From Bacillota bacterium (GTDB lineage Bacteria > Bacillota > Clostridia > Oscillospirales > Ruminococcaceae): a stretch of DNA of 12,516 bases. Within the stretch, counting starts at the first letter, position 1; every line of letters begins with the position of its first letter. Positions 1-5,931 of the stretch are shown here, one piece after another. The notes under the pieces were generated by a model. That model was not told where the DNA came from and made no database searches. It was given only the letters and a program-made list of their open reading frames with translations. A program made the position numbers and the translations under genes. Location of the stretch: assembly GCA_023431215.1 (NCBI GenBank), contig JAEYXR010000135.1, positions 1 to 12,516 on the forward strand, in the 5' to 3' direction.

Positions 1-989
1 TACAAAGAAAACCCCTTTCTCTCTTTTAATATTGAAAAAGGATTCTGGGGATAAGCACTGGTTAAATAAGAATTTCCTGCAATCATACCTTGATGAGCCA
101 AGAGCTGCCCTTTGTCAATTGGACAAAAAGCAGTAAAAATGTTTGCGTAGGTGCTGCTGTCGGGACTATACCGCCGTTTAAACTGTCTGTCGCTTACCTC
201 AATTCCGCACACTGCAAATGCCTTACCATTTTCATCTCTTACGGGCACACAGAGCAGAAGCCCCGATTCACTGTTATCTTTTAGTGTTGTGCGAAAGCTC
301 CAACGATAAAGCCGTGAAAGTGGCAGCGCAGGGTTTTCATCGGCAATCTTTATTGTTTCTTCAAAAAACTCCTCACCTTTTATATCAAATTCCATTTTCC
401 ATTGGCCCAGCAAATCAATTTTATACTTTCTTGCCACATTGGCCGGCCCTCTTAAATAGTGAACATCGGACCCTACTGTAGTGACTGTGTTGGGGTCGGT
501 TTTTTTGAGAAAAATACCTGCACGGGAATATTCTGCATTGGGAAGTTCTTTGTTTACCGTTGTATCCAGCAGTAAATATACACCGCTGCATACCTCTCGT
601 TCCATAACACCAATTAGCGTGTTCATTTGTGCATCCAAAAAAGGTTCAATGAATTCCGGACGTTCGTACAGTTGATTCAATGTGATGTTATTTGCAACAA
701 AAAACGCATCAGTAGTTTCAGACAAACGCTCTGACAGTGTCACACCTTGCAAGGATAGCTTACCAAAGTCCTCTGCAATGCTGTCACTAATGTGTAAAAG
801 CTCATTTTGCACAAATTGTTTTGTTTGGGATGCACCACTGCCGGTAATGCCAAAAAGGAGAAGCAGCATTGCAAATGACAATATTACAGTTGTAACGGTC
901 AATGCGAAAAAGGCAAACAGCCGTTTCTGCAAACGAGTGCCTCTGCTTTTGCGCTCCCGCATCCAGAGAATGTACGCTTGCCGAAGCAT
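1..989 (-). CDS. Membrane-anchored sensor protein, C-terminus missing (runs off left edge)
   Basis: About 329 residues are visible. A basic N-terminus (MRERKSRGTRLQKR around residues 10-23) precedes one strong hydrophobic helix at about 25-48. A long non-cytoplasmic region of roughly 280 residues follows, consistent with an extracellular ligand-sensing (Cache/PAS-like) domain. The output domain lies outside the window, so histidine kinase, diguanylate cyclase and HTH regulator all remain possible. From memory, Clostridia have similar one-helix sensors ending in a LuxR- or AraC-type HTH, but nothing here proves that. The gene lies 48 bases downstream of the solute-binding lipoprotein gene and is probably co-transcribed with it, so the lipoprotein may present a ligand to this sensor. 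The start is ambiguous: ATG at 989 lies 12 bases from the AAAGGGGAG ribosome site, while an in-frame TTG at 995 lies 6 bases from it and would add two residues. The reading frame is open to position 1. Confidence 0.8.
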   Translation of the reverse strand, partial: MLRQAYILWMRERKSRGTRLQKRLFAFFALTVTTVILSFAMLLLLFGITGSGASQTKQFVQNELLHISDSIAEDFGKLSLQGVTLSERLSETTDAFFVANNITLNQLYERPEFIEPFLDAQMNTLIGVMEREVCSGVYLLLDTTVNKELPNAEYSRAGIFLKKTDPNTVTTVGSDVHYLRGPANVARKYKIDLLGQWKMEFDIKGEEFFEETIKIADENPALPLSRLYRWSFRTTLKDNSESGLLLCVPVRDENGKAFAVCGIEVSDRQFKRRYSPDSSTYANIFTAFCPIDKGQLLAHQGMIAGNSYLTSAYPQNPFSILKERKGFSL

Positions 990-1037
990 TTTCAAAGCAT
1001 GCTCCCCTTTCTTTCCCGCTTTATGGCACAACTTGAT

Positions 1038-2396
1038 TTATGGTTGAGTCAAGCAGTTTTGCGCATCTTCGGCAGATGGTTCTCCACCTTCAAGAACTCT
1101 CTCCCTCTCTGCGGTCATCAGCTCTTTTACCTTTTTCTCATAGCCCTTAGAAATGCTGTCATATTCCTCAAAAATAGGCGGTGTAAAGAAGCTGTAGCTT
1201 TCATACATGGAGTTTACAGCTATCAACATTTTTTTGATGCGGGCATCCTCCACCGTCTCCATATGTGATTTCATGTCCTGCTCAAATGCCTTTTTGGTTA
1301 CTGGCAGATACCCGGTAGATGCAATAAAGCGCATATTTTGTGATGGTGCAGTGAGCCATTTTAAAAATTGAGCTGCTGCATTTTCTTTCTTTTTATCGCT
1401 TTTAGCTACCATGAAGCCACCACCACGTTGAATGGCAATCTTTTCGCCGCCCTCAAACACAGGATACGGTAAAATACTATATTCCACCGATTCTACACGA
1501 TTGTCGGAATAGGTGATAGTGTCCCCGTAAAATAGAATTCCCGCCGAAGAACCGGTAGAACAAACCAAATCTCCGGTTTTGGAAAGATCGGAGGAGTAAC
1601 CATCATAAACTGCCATACCACCTTCAACAGCTGCGGGATAAAGAGTTTGAAAAATATGGTTATAGCTATTACTTGTCAGCATTAGCTTATTAGTATCATC
1701 AAAAATACTGTCACCCAGTTGCCGAGCACCAACCTGAGCCACATTAAACCATGAATCGGCAGCAAAAAACTGCTTGCCATCATTAGGAATGTCAGGCGTT
1801 TTTTCGTCTGTCCAATTATAATACTGCCTTGAAAGTCTACAAAGTCCTTCCATGGTTGCAAGCTGTTCTTCTTTTGCTCCGGTTTCAGCAGCAAAACGGT
1901 CAAACAGCGTCTGATTAAGGTACAAAATCTCCGTGGATTTTGCCATAGGAAAAACATAAAGTCCGTTAGAAAAACGCCCTTCTTCTATAAAGGCAGAAAC
2001 ATAGTCAGCCAGTTGTTCTTTGGTAAAATATTCGTCCAAATTTGCAAGCTTATCCTTTTGCTGAAAAGCAATGGCAACCTTTGGATAAGCTGTGCAAATA
2101 TCCGGCATAGGGGGTGCACCGGGGTCATCTTTTACAATCATAGCAAGACTTTTGTTCAGCTCTTGGCTGGAGGCAATGGCGGATACATTGATAATAATGC
2201 CCTGTTCTTTGCCATAGGTGCTGTTAAATTCATCAATGAGCAAATCCATGGTCTGCTGCATATCGCCACCGTAGTTATGCCACATATTGAGTGTAACGGG
2301 ATTTTTTGCAGTTGGTTTTTTGGCAGTTGAGCAACCAGAAACAGTAGTCCAAAGCAATGCAACACAGAGAATAACAAAAGACCATTTGCACCTCAT
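1038..2396 (-). CDS. Extracellular solute-binding lipoprotein, sugar-type ABC family
   Basis: The product has 452 residues, a normal length for a family 1 (carbohydrate-type) solute-binding protein. The signal peptide ends in a lipobox V-S-G-C with C22 as the lipidated residue, so the protein should sit on the outer face of the membrane. The mature start VTLNMWHNYGG (about 34-44) is typical of sugar-binding members. So are a C-terminal-half block RGGGFMVAKSDKK (about 320-335) and TGYLPVTKKAFE (about 360-372). ATG 2396 is preceded by AGGAGG with 8-base spacing. No ABC permease or ATPase gene is present on either side. The next gene in the same direction is a membrane sensor, so this may be a sensory ligand-binding protein and not a transport component (inference). 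The ligand cannot be predicted. Regulation probably comes from the repeat-rich region just upstream (2414-2497). Confidence 0.93.
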   Translation of the reverse strand: MRCKWSFVILCVALLWTTVSGCSTAKKPTAKNPVTLNMWHNYGGDMQQTMDLLIDEFNSTYGKEQGIIINVSAIASSQELNKSLAMIVKDDPGAPPMPDICTAYPKVAIAFQQKDKLANLDEYFTKEQLADYVSAFIEEGRFSNGLYVFPMAKSTEILYLNQTLFDRFAAETGAKEEQLATMEGLCRLSRQYYNWTDEKTPDIPNDGKQFFAADSWFNVAQVGARQLGDSIFDDTNKLMLTSNSYNHIFQTLYPAAVEGGMAVYDGYSSDLSKTGDLVCSTGSSAGILFYGDTITYSDNRVESVEYSILPYPVFEGGEKIAIQRGGGFMVAKSDKKKENAAAQFLKWLTAPSQNMRFIASTGYLPVTKKAFEQDMKSHMETVEDARIKKMLIAVNSMYESYSFFTPPIFEEYDSISKGYEKKVKELMTAERERVLEGGEPSAEDAQNCLTQP

Positions 2397-2413
2397 TTAA
2401 AGTCCCTCCTCAT

Positions 2414-2440
2414 AATAAATATAACTTAGTTATATTTATT
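2414..2440. promoter_or_regulatory. Perfect 12-bp AT-rich inverted repeat, candidate operator
   Basis: The arms AATAAATATAAC (2414-2425) and GTTATATTTATT (2429-2440) are exact reverse complements around a 3-base centre TTA. The repeat lies 18 bases upstream of the ATG of the solute-binding lipoprotein and just ahead of its ribosome binding site, so a bound repressor would block that promoter or its early transcript. It is almost pure A/T and has no flanking T-tract in an appropriate place, so a terminator is less likely. The binding protein is unknown. Confidence 0.55.
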
Positions 2441-2444
2441 TTAA

Positions 2445-2486
2445 AATCACCCCAGTAATCACCCTTTTTATCTAGTAAAATCACCC
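2445..2486. repeat. Three direct repeats of AATCACCC (GGGTGATT on the minus strand)
   Basis: Exact copies start at 2445, 2457 and 2479, so the spacings are 12 and 22 bases, close to one and two turns of the helix. Copies 1 and 3 share the longer form AAAATCACCCC. Read towards the solute-binding lipoprotein, they lie upstream of a possible promoter with no recognisable -35 box. That arrangement would suit activator sites on one face of the DNA. The regulator is not identified; the membrane sensor encoded at 1-989, or a partner of it, is an obvious candidate by neighbourhood only. Confidence 0.5.
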
Positions 2487-2497
2487 CTAGGATGATT
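2479..2497. promoter_or_regulatory. Near-palindrome AATCACCCCTAGGATGATT, candidate operator
   Basis: The 19-base element is centred on CCTAGG. Seven of nine base pairs match: AATCA pairs with TGATT, and there are two mismatches. Its left half is the third AATCACCC direct repeat and its right half is an inverted, one-mismatch copy. It ends at the -35 position of a possible rightward promoter, so a protein bound here could act on both divergent transcription units. Confidence 0.4.
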
Positions 2498-2524
2498 ACA
2501 AGCATAGAAATACTCCCTTATAAT
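2496..2524 (+). promoter_or_regulatory. Candidate rightward promoter for the plus-strand cluster
   Basis: A perfect TATAAT box lies at 2519-2524. The hexamer 17 bases upstream, TTACAA (2496-2501), is a poor match to TTGACA, which would fit an activator-dependent promoter. Transcription would start near 2531, giving a leader of about 90 bases before the first ATG at 2621. Confidence 0.4.
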
Positions 2525-2530
2525 GATACC

Positions 2531-2559
2531 AGCAGCAAAGAATGTATAGCTTTGGTGCT
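2531..2559 (+). promoter_or_regulatory. Stem-loop at the predicted 5' end of the plus-strand transcript
   Basis: AGCAGCAAAG (2531-2540) pairs with CTTTGGTGCT (2550-2559) at nine of ten positions around a 9-base loop. It falls at the start site expected from the TATAAT box at 2519-2524, so it could be a 5' stabilising hairpin or part of an attenuator. It is followed by TTTC, which is too short a T-run for a convincing terminator. It resembles no riboswitch class I know. Confidence 0.35.
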
Positions 2560-2620
2560 TTCATATTAACATTCACATCTAACCAAGTCAATGTAATCTT
2601 ATGAAAGAGTGGTGGTCAAA

Positions 2621-2749
2621 ATGGGTGAAACTAAACAAGCGCTGCGAGAAGAAATTATTAAGGCGGTAGAAATAATGGATGTTGCAAAGTTGGAAGCACT
2701 TTTAGTCGCTATCACCCATCTGCAAGGCAGTAAGGAGGGTGAGCAATAA
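2621..2749 (+). CDS. Small hypothetical protein, 42 aa
   Basis: ATG 2621 opens a 42-codon frame. The product (MGETKQALREE... to ...GSKEGEQ) is charged and almost entirely helix-compatible, with no Cys, no signal peptide and no membrane segment. The stop TAA (2747-2749) overlaps the ATG of the next gene by one base (TAATG), a classic translational-coupling arrangement. The AAGGAGGGTGAG inside its 3' end is the ribosome site for that next gene. Its own ribosome site is weak (AAAGAG, about 11 bases upstream). In-frame GTG codons at 2609 and 2612 are alternative starts. I recognise no family. It may be a small regulator or adaptor, or it may exist mainly to couple translation of the downstream gene. 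Confidence 0.6.
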   Translation: MGETKQALREEIIKAVEIMDVAKLEALLVAITHLQGSKEGEQ

Positions 2750-3039
2750 TGTTGGAAGCAGGTAGATACTTTACCCCCCATGGCATTATGGTCTGTAAAA
2801 ATGGCGGTTATCGCTTTTCTTTCATCTGTGCTTTGTGTGATGACTGCTACACCACCGGACGAGTTATAGCAGATTCCGTAAGCGAGGCACTTGCAATTGC
2901 CCGGCAAGAAGCCCGTCCGCATTTTAACCGTTGTCACAAATGCGGCCGCTGGATCTGCGACCGTCATTACAACATTGATGAAATGATGTGTGTAGAATGC
3001 GTCCCCTTAGAAAATACACAAAACGATTTCAATACTTAA
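2749..3039 (+). CDS. Small multi-CxxC zinc-binding protein, 96 aa
   Basis: This is a soluble, probably cytoplasmic protein with three CxxC pairs: C27/C30, C62/C65 and C81/C84. C33 and C70 are further possible ligands. It has no signal peptide or membrane helix. It is a compact paralogue of the N-terminal 140 residues of the 251-aa protein at 7962-8717: both start M-L-x-A, then share an F-x-C-x-x-C block followed by Y-x-T. Both then share HF-x-RCH-x-C-x-x-W-x-CD and N-x-DE-x-x-CVEC-x-P. The longer protein has an insertion of about 55 residues between these blocks and three zinc ribbons after them. ATG 2749 follows a strong GGAGGG site and overlaps the stop of the 42-aa ORF. No function is known to me; structural zinc binding and protein-protein contact are the best guess. 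Confidence 0.85.
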   Translation: MLEAGRYFTPHGIMVCKNGGYRFSFICALCDDCYTTGRVIADSVSEALAIARQEARPHFNRCHKCGRWICDRHYNIDEMMCVECVPLENTQNDFNT

Positions 3040-3054
3040 AGGAGGATTTATATT

Positions 3055-3894
3055 ATGAAAAAGGGTTTGTCCGCTCTCTTACTATTGTTACTCACTATTT
3101 CTCTTATTGCCTGCTCTGGCGGTAATAAAGAAACCCCTGCTGCAAGCAGTGAAAAAGCTACCGACATCTCTGGTGCACCAACTGAAAGCACCTCTACTGC
3201 AGCAGTCACTGCAGAAAAAAATTTGGAAAAACTACTGTCCGAATCATATATTAACATCATGAAAAGCGGTAAATTTTTAATGCGCTATACTGCTACTATT
3301 ACCACCGAAGCAGGCAGCACCACATGCGAAATTACCACCGCGACGGATGGTGAAAATATGTCCACTGTTATGAACATGATGGGCTTAAAAATACGCACCC
3401 TGATGTTGGATAACGTATTTTATCAAGTTGACGATGCCACTAAGACCTATATGAAAATAGAAATACCTGCTATTGATACCCAAAATGGACTGACAGAAAC
3501 TGAAAATCTTACCTATCTCGGCAAAGGAACGGGGCAAGTAAACGGTAAGACTCTGCCATACGAAGAATACACTGCTGACAGCACTGAAAATGGCGAAACC
3601 ATGCGTTTCTATATGGATGGCACTAATCTATATGCCATCTCTGTTAAGTCAGCAGCAAATGAAGAAATGGTAATGGTGATTTTGGAGCTGACTGACAAGA
3701 TTCCCGCCGGTATGTTGGAATTACCCTCTGACTATTCGGAAACAACCATCCCTTCTATCCCCTCTGGCATTGGTATGGATGAAGAAACCCAAAAAGAGTT
3801 GGAAGACCTGCAAAAGCAGTTTGAAGATATCGATTTGGAGGAATTGGAAAAACAGGCTGAGGAACTACAAAAACAATTTGGAGTAACCCCCTAA
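3055..3894 (+). CDS. LolA/LppX-like lipoprotein, 279 aa
   Basis: A signal peptide (residues 1-19) ends in lipobox L-I-A-C, with C20 lipidated, followed by a Ser/Thr-rich linker to about residue 58. Residues 65-235 carry a pattern I associate with the LolA/LppX-type half-barrel in Firmicute lipoproteins: FLMRYTATITTEAGS, DNVFYQVDDATKTYMKI, FYMDGTNLYAI and LPSDY. The last 40 residues (EETQKELEDLQKQF... LEELEKQAEELQKQF) form a clear amphipathic or coiled-coil helix, an unusual addition. AAAGGAGG lies 10 bases before the ATG. The gap to the preceding gene is only 15 bases, so the two are co-transcribed. Related lipoproteins are thought to bind lipids or hydrophobic ligands; that role is inference here. 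It may associate with other surface lipoproteins of the cluster through the C-terminal helix. Confidence 0.85.
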   Translation: MKKGLSALLLLLLTISLIACSGGNKETPAASSEKATDISGAPTESTSTAAVTAEKNLEKLLSESYINIMKSGKFLMRYTATITTEAGSTTCEITTATDGENMSTVMNMMGLKIRTLMLDNVFYQVDDATKTYMKIEIPAIDTQNGLTETENLTYLGKGTGQVNGKTLPYEEYTADSTENGETMRFYMDGTNLYAISVKSAANEEMVMVILELTDKIPAGMLELPSDYSETTIPSIPSGIGMDEETQKELEDLQKQFEDIDLEELEKQAEELQKQFGVTP

Positions 3895-3928
3895 ATATAA
3901 TAAAAAATGCAAGGGGCATTAAATAAAT

Positions 3929-3945
3929 ATAATTATGGTAATTAT
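3929..3945. promoter_or_regulatory. Inverted repeat ATAATTA-TGG-TAATTAT
   Basis: Two perfect 7-bp arms flank a 3-base centre. The element lies just upstream of a weak promoter-like pair at 3950-3978 and includes most of a TATAAT at 3928-3933. In AT-rich DNA such a repeat can arise by chance, so the operator call is tentative. Confidence 0.3.
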
Positions 3946-3949
3946 CGGA

Positions 3950-3978
3950 TTGGCTGTTTCCCACAGCACGTTTATAGC
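3950..3978 (+). promoter_or_regulatory. Weak candidate promoter upstream of the DUF4870-like gene
   Basis: TTGGCT (3950-3955) and TATAGC (3973-3978) each match four of six consensus bases and are separated by the ideal 17 bases. Transcription would begin about 75 bases before ATG 4061. The alternative is simple read-through from 2519. Confidence 0.25.
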
Positions 3979-4060
3979 GGCACAACAGACAATAATCTTA
4001 CAGAACGCAAAATTAATAAGCAATCATAAACCTTAATTAAAATGACAGAGGGGTATTATT

Positions 4061-4528
4061 ATGACAAATCAAGTTGTTGAGCCACACAAATCATCCATTG
4101 CGGGTCTTGATGCAAATATTGCCGCACTACTCACCTATGTTGCTTCTGTAGTGGTGGGGTGGATTCCCGTTATCCGGTACTTTGCATGGTTGGTGCCTCT
4201 ATTTCTTTTTTTCATGGAAAAGGAAAGTAAGTTTGTTAAGTTTCATGCCATGCAGTCTTTTGTGCTGCACCTTGTCAGCGCTGTGCTCTCCTTTGTAGTT
4301 TCAGTTGTGTTGGGTGGCATCGTCAATGCAGCCATGGTAAACTCCTACGCCGCATATGTAACAGTTGGTTTTGCTAGAATTATCGGTTTTCTCACAACCA
4401 TCATTGCTCTTGTTATTCTGGTGTTTGCTGTTATCGCTATGATCAAGGCGTTTAGTTATAAGGAATACTATATTCCCCTGGTGGGCACTATTGCCGTAAA
4501 ATTTGCATCCAACTTTGGGCACAGATAG
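4061..4528 (+). CDS. DUF4870/Tic20-like integral membrane protein, 155 aa
   Basis: A short polar N-terminus is followed by the family-typical N-I-A-A-L-L-T-Y start (residues 19-26). Hydrophobic segments lie at about 22-37, 40-52, 67-90 and 107-131. The hallmark F-H-A-M-Q-S motif (61-66) sits in the loop after helix 2, preceded by acidic and basic residues (MEKESKFVK). Length and motif order fit small four-helix members of the DUF4870/Tic20-like family. These are common in Firmicutes and lack a firmly established biochemical role. AGAGGGG lies about 9 bases before the ATG. The following lipoprotein starts 20 bases after the stop. It could be a membrane partner for the lipoproteins and the membrane-anchored protease of the cluster (inference). 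Confidence 0.88.
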   Translation: MTNQVVEPHKSSIAGLDANIAALLTYVASVVVGWIPVIRYFAWLVPLFLFFMEKESKFVKFHAMQSFVLHLVSAVLSFVVSVVLGGIVNAAMVNSYAAYVTVGFARIIGFLTTIIALVILVFAVIAMIKAFSYKEYYIPLVGTIAVKFASNFGHR

Positions 4529-4548
4529 ATTTAAAAGGAGGGTACAGT

Positions 4549-5211
4549 GTGAAACCAAAAGCTTTAGCAGCTGCACTATCCCTAAGCTTTTTTCTGATTC
4601 TGCTACTTGGCTGCAATATATCCATCACTCTTCAGGAAAGCTCCCCCTCACAATCGAGTGCGCCAAGTAATTGGGCTGATCAAAGCTCTCAGGTCTCTGA
4701 TGCTTCCTTTGAAGAGAATATGAGCAAGAGTCAACCTAAATCGTCTGAACATAGTTCTTCCGATATAAGCTCACTGCCCCCAGAAAAAAGGTTGGAAAAT
4801 CAAACCAGGGCTATGGATTTCTGTAATGCAGAAACTCTTTGGGGCTGCATTGCCGGTTGGTGGTGGATCCCAGGAGATGATCACTATATCACTTATGGGC
4901 ATCGGGGTAACGAGTATACGTTTTTTACCGGCATGTGGGACTCAGAACCCGGACGAGGCGATGGCACCCTGAGAGAGATTCAATTTGCTTCAGAAATTGA
5001 GGTGAGATTGATCATTGACTACCCAGACCAGCCGGCCAATGAGCTTGGGGGAGGTTATGATGCGGTGACTCAAACTGTTCTTATTGATATTCGCAACCTG
5101 GAACAGGACGGTATGGTTCCCATGAAGATTGACCAGGAAGAATTCAAGGATTACGCCTATGTGGGCAAGACCTATGAGGAGGCGTACACCAATGCCCATT
5201 CTACACCATAA
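4549..5211 (+). CDS. Hypothetical lipoprotein with Ser-rich linker and Trp-rich domain, 220 aa
   Basis: GTG 4549 is chosen because AAAGGAGGG ends 6 bases before it and the next residues form a signal peptide. The lipobox is L-L-G-C, with C22 lipidated. Residues 30-80 are a low-complexity Ser/Gln/Pro linker. The folded part (about 85-220) has a striking aromatic core: W-G-C-I-A-G-W-W-W-I-P-G-D-D at 97-110, then Y/F/W-rich strands to about 130. A beta-rich segment and the ending YVGKTYEEAYTNAHSTP follow. I do not recognise the domain; a small beta-barrel related to the lipocalin-like neighbour is one possibility. The gene overlaps the next by 20 bases, indicating coupled translation. It is predicted to be anchored on the outer face of the cytoplasmic membrane. 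Confidence 0.8.
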   Translation: MKPKALAAALSLSFFLILLLGCNISITLQESSPSQSSAPSNWADQSSQVSDASFEENMSKSQPKSSEHSSSDISSLPPEKRLENQTRAMDFCNAETLWGCIAGWWWIPGDDHYITYGHRGNEYTFFTGMWDSEPGRGDGTLREIQFASEIEVRLIIDYPDQPANELGGGYDAVTQTVLIDIRNLEQDGMVPMKIDQEEFKDYAYVGKTYEEAYTNAHSTP

Positions 5212-5821
5212 GAGCAAAAGGTGTAGCCTTTTAATAGGCTTTATAGGAAGGTTTTGGGTGATCCTCTTCAGTGTTGCTTTGTGTCTTTTTCCTTGCGCCT
5301 GTGAAATTGTAATTATTGATGATATGAGCAGTACCACTACAGAAAATAGACCTATTGATTCTTCTGTTTCCAGCCATGTCAGCTCCAGTAATAACACCCA
5401 GCCTCAGCCGCCTGTCGAAACAGGTGAGCAACCTACACCTCTCCTTGGATCTTGGTCCTCCGAAGGCCCAAACGTGGATTATTTTGATGCTGCCGGTAAT
5501 CTGGCCATCAGTGGCTTTAGTGGAGAGTATTATCAATTTTACGCCGATGGTTCTTTCAAGTACCTGCTGGGTGGTTCTGGCCCCAATATCAGCGGCATCA
5601 TTTTTTGGCAGGGAGGCTATGTTGTCGACGAAAATATCATTACACTCTCTAATATTCGGGAAAGTTGGTACCCCTCCGCAGATAATCGAAGTGGAATGAA
5701 ACCCTATTCAGACAAGGTATGTAATGATGAGCAGTTGATATTCGGATGGAGCAATGACGGAAACCTTATCATTGCTGAAGATGAGACTTCTTTTGAAAAA
5801 ATATTTTACAAAATAAAATAA
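5192..5821 (+). CDS. Lipocalin-like lipoprotein, 209 aa
   Basis: The frame is open further upstream, but ATG 5192 is preferred: AGGAGG (5177-5182) lies 9 bases before it, and the protein then begins with a basic N-region (HHKSKR) and a hydrophobic core (13-33). The likely lipidated residue is C37 in P-C-A-C, an imperfect lipobox. A Ser/Thr/Pro/Gln linker (45-83) leads to a domain starting L-L-G-S-W (84-88). That domain contains YYQFYADGSFKYLL, G-G-Y-V-V-D-E-N-I-I-T-L and FEKIFYKIK, the pattern of small lipocalin-like beta-barrels found in many bacterial lipoproteins. The first 20 bases overlap the end of the previous gene. No ligand can be predicted. Confidence 0.8.
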   Translation: MPILHHKSKRCSLLIGFIGRFWVILFSVALCLFPCACEIVIIDDMSSTTTENRPIDSSVSSHVSSSNNTQPQPPVETGEQPTPLLGSWSSEGPNVDYFDAAGNLAISGFSGEYYQFYADGSFKYLLGGSGPNISGIIFWQGGYVVDENIITLSNIRESWYPSADNRSGMKPYSDKVCNDEQLIFGWSNDGNLIIAEDETSFEKIFYKIK

Positions 5822-5931
5822 GTAAAGTTAAACCTGATTAACCTGTTATTGCATAAAATGGCTTATCTTACTGACAAACCAAAAAGTAATCACTTCAATT
5901 TTAACAAGGTAAAGGTCATGGGGGTGTATGC
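5822..5931 (+). other. Intergenic gap of 110 bases before the protease gene
   Basis: I see no convincing terminator or promoter here. A minimal ORF, ATG-GGG-GTG-TAT-GCG-TGA (5918-5935), overlaps the GTG start of the protease gene as GTGA. The sequence AGTAATCAC (5885-5893) recalls the AATCACCC repeats at 2445-2486 but lacks the CCC and may be chance. Confidence 0.35.

Larger units (their letters stand above)
3895..4060 (+). other. Intergenic gap of 166 bases
   Basis: This is the longest gap inside the plus-strand cluster. It holds no ORF with coding character. It contains an inverted repeat (3929-3945) and a weak candidate promoter (3950-3978), described separately, so the genes from 4061 onward could have their own start. 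No convincing terminator follows the lipoprotein gene. Confidence 0.6.

Noticed and set aside
90..1268. Several plus-strand ORFs of 64-121 codons
   Set aside because: They are antisense to one continuous minus-strand frame that encodes a sensible membrane protein, and they have no ribosome sites or recognisable domains.
3906..3920. Small hairpin AATGC...GCATT as a terminator after the LolA-like lipoprotein gene
   Set aside because: It has only five base pairs and no T-tract on the plus strand. The T-rich side is on the minus strand, where no gene ends.
5129..5191. A longer N-terminus for the lipocalin-like lipoprotein, from TTG 5129
   Set aside because: It would overlap the previous gene by 83 bases and put 21 extra residues before the signal peptide. 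ATG 5192 has AGGAGG at correct spacing.
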